Shown: piece after piece, positions 59,843 through 64,000 of the stretch
Layout: every line of letters begins with the position of its first letter
How positions within the stretch are numbered: position 1 is the first letter of the stretch
Assembly: GCF_041107455.1 (NCBI RefSeq)
Contig: NZ_JBGBPY010000001.1
Location: forward strand, 4,023,705 to 4,087,704
Length of the DNA stretch: 64,000 bases
Direction: 5' to 3'
From: Rhodanobacter humi
Lineage (GTDB): Bacteria; Pseudomonadota; Gammaproteobacteria; Xanthomonadales; Rhodanobacteraceae
Notes under the pieces: generated by a model
The model's input: only the letters and a program-made list of their open reading frames with translations
Told to the model about the DNA's origin: nothing
Databases searched by the model: none
Program-made: the position numbers and the translations under genes

Positions 59843-61089
59843 CGACCGTTCATTGCATCCGCCCACCGCGCGCGAATCCGCCGTTGCTATTGGCAGCGCT
59901 CCTGCTGGCGTTGCCCCTGGCGGCCACCGCGCAGAACACACCGGCGTCCAGCAGCACGTCGCCGATAAATATGAGCGCCATGCCAGGCATAGATCACGGC
60001 AGCATGCCCGGCATGACCATGCCGGCGCCGGCGAGCAGCACGACGCAGCCGGCGGCGAAAACGCCCGCCAAGAAAGCCAAGAAGAAACGCCGCACCGCGC
60101 CGTCGACTCCGCTCTCCCACCCCATGGATGGCATGAAGGGAATGGATCACAGCGCCATGAAGGGCATGTCGATGCCCACCCAACCGGCTTCGTCGGCGGC
60201 ACCCGCCAGCGACATGCCGGGGTCGGACCACGCGTCGATGCCCGGCATGAGTCCGCAAGACATGTCGGGGATGGATCACGCCGGCATGAATCACGGCGCA
60301 ATGCCGACGAAGGATCAAGGCGGAGCGGCAAGTATGGGCGCGATGCCGGGCATGACGATGGGCCCGATGCAAGGTGGCAACCCGCCGCCTAATGCACGCA
60401 GCCCCGATTATTCCGACGGTGTCGGCTACGGTTCCATGCAGGGCATGGACATGGCGGACGACACGCCACTGGGCATGTTGCTGATCGACCAGTTGGAAGC
60501 CTTCCACGGTCGCGACGGGAATGGCCAAACCTGGGAGGTCGAAGGTTGGTACGGCAACGACACGAACAAACTATGGGTTCGTACGGAGGGCGAAAGCCGT
60601 CGCGGCAAACTCGACGATGGCGATCTGGAGGCCCTCTGGAACCACGCCATCGCCACCTACTGGGGCACCCAGCTCGGCGTGCGCCAGGATCTTGGGGTAG
60701 GCCCGAAACGGACATGGGCTGCGTTCGGCTTGCAGGGCCTGGCGCCGTACTGGTTCGAGTTGGAGGCCACGGGTTACGTCGGCGCCAACGGCCGCACCGC
60801 CGCGCGCCTGCGTGCCGACTACGAACTGCTATTCACCCAGCGATTGATCCTGCAGCCCGAGGCCGAGGTCAACCTGTACGGCAAGGACGATCCGCAGCGC
60901 CGTATCGGCAGCGGCGTATCCGACGTGCAGTTCGGCCTGCGCCTGCGCTACGAGTTCCACCGCCAGTTCGCGCCCTACATCGGCGTGAATTGGGTACGCC
61001 GCGTCGGCACCACCGCCGATTACGCCCGGCAAGATCATCAACCCGTACTCGACCGGCAGATCGTGGCCGGTGTCCGCATCTGGTTCTGA
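59839..61089 (+). CDS. copB: Copper resistance outer membrane protein CopB
   Basis: 416 residues: signal peptide to about residue 33, a long Met/His-rich copper-binding region (about 45-185, with repeated GMDHS, SMPGM and GMNHG units) and a C-terminal outer-membrane beta-barrel (GMLLIDQLEAFHG...IVAGVRIWF). Works with CopA. ATG overlaps the copA stop (ATGA). Confidence 0.95.
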   Translation: MTTVHCIRPPRANPPLLLAALLLALPLAATAQNTPASSSTSPINMSAMPGIDHGSMPGMTMPAPASSTTQPAAKTPAKKAKKKRRTAPSTPLSHPMDGMKGMDHSAMKGMSMPTQPASSAAPASDMPGSDHASMPGMSPQDMSGMDHAGMNHGAMPTKDQGGAASMGAMPGMTMGPMQGGNPPPNARSPDYSDGVGYGSMQGMDMADDTPLGMLLIDQLEAFHGRDGNGQTWEVEGWYGNDTNKLWVRTEGESRRGKLDDGDLEALWNHAIATYWGTQLGVRQDLGVGPKRTWAAFGLQGLAPYWFELEATGYVGANGRTAARLRADYELLFTQRLILQPEAEVNLYGKDDPQRRIGSGVSDVQFGLRLRYEFHRQFAPYIGVNWVRRVGTTADYARQDHQPVLDRQIVAGVRIWF

Positions 61090-61101
61090 GGGGGATTACC
61101 C

Positions 61102-61818
61102 ATGAAAAAGCACACTGCACACGTCATCACGGTCGCCGTCACCTTGGGTGTCCTGGCCATCGGCGCCGGCGTCTTCGTCTATTCCGGTCTGTACAACATC
61201 GGCGCCGACGACCACCACACCAAGCCCGTGTTCGCTGTGCTGCAAACCCTGCGCAACCGCTCGATCCACCTGCGCTCGGAGGACCTGACCGTACCGAACC
61301 TCAACGATCCGCAGTTGATCCTGAAAGGCGCCGGCCAGTACGCGGCGATGTGCACCAGCTGCCATCTGTCGCCTGGCGTGAACGACTCCGAGCTGAGGGT
61401 CGGCATGTACCCGCAGCCACCCAACCTTTCCAAGGTGCATGTCGATCCAAAAGACGCCTTCTGGGTGATAAAGCACGGCATCAAGATGAGCGCGATGCCG
61501 GCCTGGGGCAAGGCGGGCCACGACGATCCCACGATCTGGAGCATGGTGGCCTTCCTGGAGAAGCTGCACGGCATGACACCGGCCGAATACAAGGCCATCG
61601 TGGCCAAGGCGCCGCCGGATGAGGACATGGACATGGACGAAGCCAGCAGCCACAGCCACGGGAATGGCGATGCGCGCGCATCCGGTGCGCCGATCATGAA
61701 GGGCATGAACATGAGCGGCATGGATATGCCCGGTCAGGGTGCCGCTTCCGCACCACCGCCCGCGAGGGCTAGCTCGGTCGGCTCGAAGCCGTCCAGTGAC
61801 GGGCACGCCCATCTGTAG
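61102..61818 (+). CDS. Membrane-anchored monoheme cytochrome c with Met/His tail
   Basis: 238 residues: N-terminal anchor/signal (HVITVAVTLGVLAIGAGVFVYSGLY), heme site C84-x-x-C87-H88 (MCTSCHLSPG), sixth ligand probably Met in GIKMSAMPAWG. After residue 180 a low-complexity Asp/Met/His/Ser region (MDMDEASSHSHGNG, MKGMNMSGMDMPGQ) that could bind copper. 12 bp after copB, so part of the cop operon; may pass electrons from CopA. Confidence 0.88.
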   Translation: MKKHTAHVITVAVTLGVLAIGAGVFVYSGLYNIGADDHHTKPVFAVLQTLRNRSIHLRSEDLTVPNLNDPQLILKGAGQYAAMCTSCHLSPGVNDSELRVGMYPQPPNLSKVHVDPKDAFWVIKHGIKMSAMPAWGKAGHDDPTIWSMVAFLEKLHGMTPAEYKAIVAKAPPDEDMDMDEASSHSHGNGDARASGAPIMKGMNMSGMDMPGQGAASAPPPARASSVGSKPSSDGHAHL

Positions 61819-61887
61819 TGGCACGCGATGTCGACGCCGGCTCTCTACGGCGTCGACCGTGCCATTGGGGGAATGCAGTCGGTGCCG

Positions 61888-62223
61888 CTAAGGCTTGCTG
61901 AAGCCGAGGTGCAGGGTGATTTTGTCACCGGCTTTCAGGTGCGCTACCGAGGCCGGGGGAAAATGCAGCGTGAGGCCCATGCCGGCGGCACTAACCTTCA
62001 TGATGCCGGTTTTCGCATCGATGGACGTCACGGTGGCGGGCATGGTGTGCATACCTTGCATGGCGTGATGCATGCCCATCATGCCGCGCATGTTGCCCTG
62101 CATGCTGCTCATCGAACCCATGCTCGACTTGGAACTGCTGGGCGCGGTGTTCTGGGCCAGTGCAACGCCGCTCAGTGCAAGCCCACCGAGTGCTGACATC
62201 ACGACTTTGGAAAGCGTGTTCAT
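61888..62223 (-). CDS. CusF-like periplasmic copper-binding protein
   Basis: 111 residues: signal peptide (MNTLSKVVMSALGGLALSGVALAQ), Met/His-rich stretch (MGSMSSMQGNMRGMMGMHHAMQGMHTM), then a CusF-type small barrel ATVTSIDAKTGIMKVSAAGMGLTLHFP...LKAGDKITLHLGF. Start at 62223 with GGAGG upstream. Opposite strand to the cop operon (69 bp gap) and divergent from the iron unit. Confidence 0.82.
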   Translation of the reverse strand: MNTLSKVVMSALGGLALSGVALAQNTAPSSSKSSMGSMSSMQGNMRGMMGMHHAMQGMHTMPATVTSIDAKTGIMKVSAAGMGLTLHFPPASVAHLKAGDKITLHLGFSKP

Positions 62224-62323
62224 CGCAACCTCCGTAGTAATAGCGATAGCAGTCACTGGAGTATGCACCTTCCCGGGATGGATACGGCTTGGCTCTTGAG
62301 TTGATTCGGGATCGGGCATTCCC

Positions 62324-62353
62324 TTGACAAGTAAATGCGAACAATTATTATTT
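62324..62353 (+). promoter_or_regulatory. Fur-box promoter of the cupredoxin-FTR1 unit
   Basis: -35 TTGACA (62324-62329), 16-bp spacer, -10 TATTAT (62346-62351). The AT-rich AAATGCGAACAATTATTATT stretch (62333 on) overlapping the spacer and -10 resembles a Fur box of the GCGAAxAATTATxATTT kind. Predicts iron repression. Confidence 0.7.
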
Positions 62354-62378
62354 ACTCAATCGTCATCCTCTTTGCTGC

Positions 62379-62717
62379 ATGCCTGCTCTCATGAAACTGT
62401 TTCTGCCTGCGATCCTGCTCTGTGCTGCACTCCCGTGCGTGGCGGAGGGTGCCGTACCCGAGTACACGCTGGTTATCCACAACCATACCTATCAACCGAC
62501 GACGTTGAATGTACCGGCCAACACCAAGTTCAAGCTACTGGTGCGCAACGAGGACGCCACGCCGTCCGAGTTCGAGAGCAACGACTTCAACCGCGAGCAG
62601 ATCGTGCTGCCGGGCACCACGGCAACCGTATTCGTCGGCCCGCTGGATCGCGGGAGCTACACCTTCTTTGATGATTTCCATCGCGCCACCGGCAACGGCG
62701 TGCTGGTCGTGCAGTGA
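62379..62717 (+). CDS. Periplasmic cupredoxin-like protein of an FTR1 iron system
   Basis: 112 residues (ATG at 62391, MKLFLP, is equally possible): signal peptide ending AEG, then a cupredoxin-1 fold YTLVIHNHTYQPTTLNVPANTKFKLLVRNEDATPSEFESNDF...GSYTFFDDFHRATGNGVLVV. Like the cupredoxin domain of EfeO or FetP-associated proteins, it probably helps oxidise or deliver iron to FTR1. 9 bp before the permease gene. Confidence 0.85.
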   Translation: MPALMKLFLPAILLCAALPCVAEGAVPEYTLVIHNHTYQPTTLNVPANTKFKLLVRNEDATPSEFESNDFNREQIVLPGTTATVFVGPLDRGSYTFFDDFHRATGNGVLVVQ

Positions 62718-62726
62718 GCCGCTGAC

Positions 62727-63572
62727 ATGCTTGGCATTGCATTGCTGGTTTTTCGTGAAGTGCTCGAAGCGGCGCTGATCGTCACCATCGTGGCAGCCGC
62801 CACCCGTGGCGTACCGCGGCGCGGCTTCTACATCAGCGGGGGCATCTTGCTGGGTGTGGTCGGTGCGGTGCTGGTGGCCGGCTTTGCCGGCTTCATCGAG
62901 CAGGCGGTGAATGGCGCCGGGCAGGAACTGTTCAACGCCGGGGTGTTGCTGACGGCGGTGCTGATGATCGGCTGGCACGTGGTGTGGATGTCCAGCCATG
63001 GCCGTGAACTGGCGCAGCAGATGCAGGTTGTCGGGCATGCTGTGAAGACTGGCTCCAGCTCGCTGACCATGCTGTTGGCGGTAGTGGCGCTGGCCGTACT
63101 TCGCGAGGGGTCGGAGGTCGTGCTGTTCTTGTACGGCATGGCCGCGGGCGGCGCTGGCACCGGTGATCTCGTGGCCGGGGTGCCGCTGGGCTTGATCGGC
63201 GGCGTTGGTGTTGGTTACGCGCTGTATTTCGGTCTGCTGCGCATTCCGCTGCGCCATTTCTTCAGCGCAACGAACGGGCTGCTGGTGCTGCTCGCTGCGG
63301 GGCTTGCTTCTACCGCCGCGCGTTTCCTGGTGCAGGCGGACTGGCTGCCGGCGTGGGGGGCGCAGTTGTGGAACAGCTCGGCGCTGCTGGATAACGGCTC
63401 GGTGCTGGGACAGGCGCTCCACATCCTGGTCGGCTACGACGCGCGGCCCAGCGGCATCCAAATCGCGTTCTACCTGATTACCGTGTTGCTGCTTGTGATG
63501 GGCATGCTGATGGCGCCACGCTTTGTAGCAAGGCCTGCGCCGTCGCCAGTTGCTGCCAATCAGCCTTCCTGA
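62727..63572 (+). CDS. FTR1-family iron permease
   Basis: 281 residues, seven membrane helices. Two R-E-x-x-E iron motifs: VFREVLEAALI (helix 1) and AVLREGSEVVLFL (helix 4). Imports iron, in this family usually after oxidation at the membrane surface. The start at 62727 gives the common MLGIALLVFREVLE N-terminus. Confidence 0.94.
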   Translation: MLGIALLVFREVLEAALIVTIVAAATRGVPRRGFYISGGILLGVVGAVLVAGFAGFIEQAVNGAGQELFNAGVLLTAVLMIGWHVVWMSSHGRELAQQMQVVGHAVKTGSSSLTMLLAVVALAVLREGSEVVLFLYGMAAGGAGTGDLVAGVPLGLIGGVGVGYALYFGLLRIPLRHFFSATNGLLVLLAAGLASTAARFLVQADWLPAWGAQLWNSSALLDNGSVLGQALHILVGYDARPSGIQIAFYLITVLLLVMGMLMAPRFVARPAPSPVAANQPS

Positions 63573-63653
63573 ATCTCCGTGCGGTCGTGCGTGCCTGTCG
63601 TCATGGGCGATGGGCAGAGCCGCTCGCGTCCCGAATCCTGTGTGAGTTTCCCG

Positions 63654-64000
63654 ATGACCCGTCTGGTCCGCTCAATGCCTTCCTCATCCTTGCAGCACAA
63701 ACGCCTCCTTACCGTCGCTTGTCTCACCATCGCCTGCACGGTCGGTGCGCAACAGGCGCATGCCGACGACTTCGTCGTGTATTCGCCACACGTGGTGGCG
63801 ACGCAGAGCGAGATCGAGCTGCGCGGGTACCAGTACGACGATCCGCGCGCCGACTACCACGACGGAAGCGCCGCCGAGCTCTCGCTTGCGCACGCCTTCA
63901 ACAGCTGGTGGAAGGCTGAGCTGTATGTCGCCAAGTACCAGAAGGCGCCGGGCGAGGGCGAGCACCTGCTGGGCTACGAGTTCGAAAACACCTTCCAGCT
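63654..64000 (+). CDS. Outer-membrane-type protein, 5' part (cut by window edge)
   Basis: About 115 residues visible: N-terminal basic segment and signal (RLLTVACLTIACTVGAQQAHA), then DDFVVYSPHVVATQSEIELRGYQYDDPRADYHDGSAAELSLAHAFNSWWKAELYVAKYQK..., alternating strands typical of an outer-membrane barrel. It lies 81 bp after the FTR1 gene and is probably the last member of the iron-uptake unit. Family not identified. Confidence 0.75.
   Translation, partial: MTRLVRSMPSSSLQHKRLLTVACLTIACTVGAQQAHADDFVVYSPHVVATQSEIELRGYQYDDPRADYHDGSAAELSLAHAFNSWWKAELYVAKYQKAPGEGEHLLGYEFENTFQ

Overview
The window is high-GC gammaproteobacterial DNA. Xanthomonas-type copL/copA/copB genes, a filamentous phage of the Xanthomonas kind and many universal stress proteins point to the Xanthomonadales, most likely a Rhodanobacter-like member of the Rhodanobacteraceae. 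That assignment is inference; there is no rRNA or tRNA gene to confirm it.

Region 1 (1 to about 30.6 kb) is a low-oxygen / energy-stress locus. It holds the 3' part of a phosphoketolase gene, a degenerate ribonucleotide-reductase-like gene, a Crp/Fnr-type regulator, a response regulator and hybrid sensor kinase, seven universal stress proteins (three single-domain, four tandem), a CydA-like protein with a CydX-like small protein but no CydB, a GNAT acetyltransferase, a MaoC-phosphate acetyltransferase fusion, two zinc alcohol dehydrogenases, a host-attachment-type protein, a nitroreductase, a triple-BON protein, an MgtA-type ATPase, Hsp20, DNA polymerase X, a P1B-5-type metal ATPase with a C-terminal hemerythrin domain, and a cytochrome-porin fusion. 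Twelve 14-bp sites of the form TTGAN-N4-NTCAA lie in its intergenic regions, so most units look like one FNR/ANR-type regulon. The layout recalls the low-oxygen-activated (lxa) locus described in Burkholderia cenocepacia. Phosphoketolase (sugar phosphate to acetyl phosphate), the Pta domain (acetyl phosphate to acetyl-CoA) and the alcohol dehydrogenases could form a fermentative branch.

Region 2 (30.7 to 42.7 kb) is an accessory island with lower GC. It carries a coiled-coil membrane protein, a 1,963-residue DUF4011-helicase-nuclease-DUF3320 protein of the Hhe type (candidate anti-phage defence), a small GESH/GENH-motif protein, an IS3-family remnant, and an unrecognised three-gene operon ending in a metallo-beta-lactamase-fold hydrolase.

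Region 3 (42.7 to 55.9 kb) is mobile DNA. Two divergent tyrosine recombinase / KfrA-like coiled-coil pairs, resembling the tnpS-tnpT cointegrate-resolution modules of Tn4651-type Tn3 transposons, face each other in mirror orientation. The left recombinase gene is split by a complete 1,193-bp IS3-family element with a 4-bp target duplication. Between the two modules sits a complete-looking filamentous prophage (repressor, Rep, ssDNA-binding protein, coat proteins, adsorption protein, Zot) with a dif-like site at its left end.

Region 4 (55.9 kb to the end) is metal handling: merR-merT-merP plus an AhpD-like protein (no merA), copL-copA-copB with a cytochrome c, a CusF-like protein, and a Fur-box-preceded cupredoxin-FTR1 iron uptake unit followed by an outer-membrane-type protein cut by the window edge.
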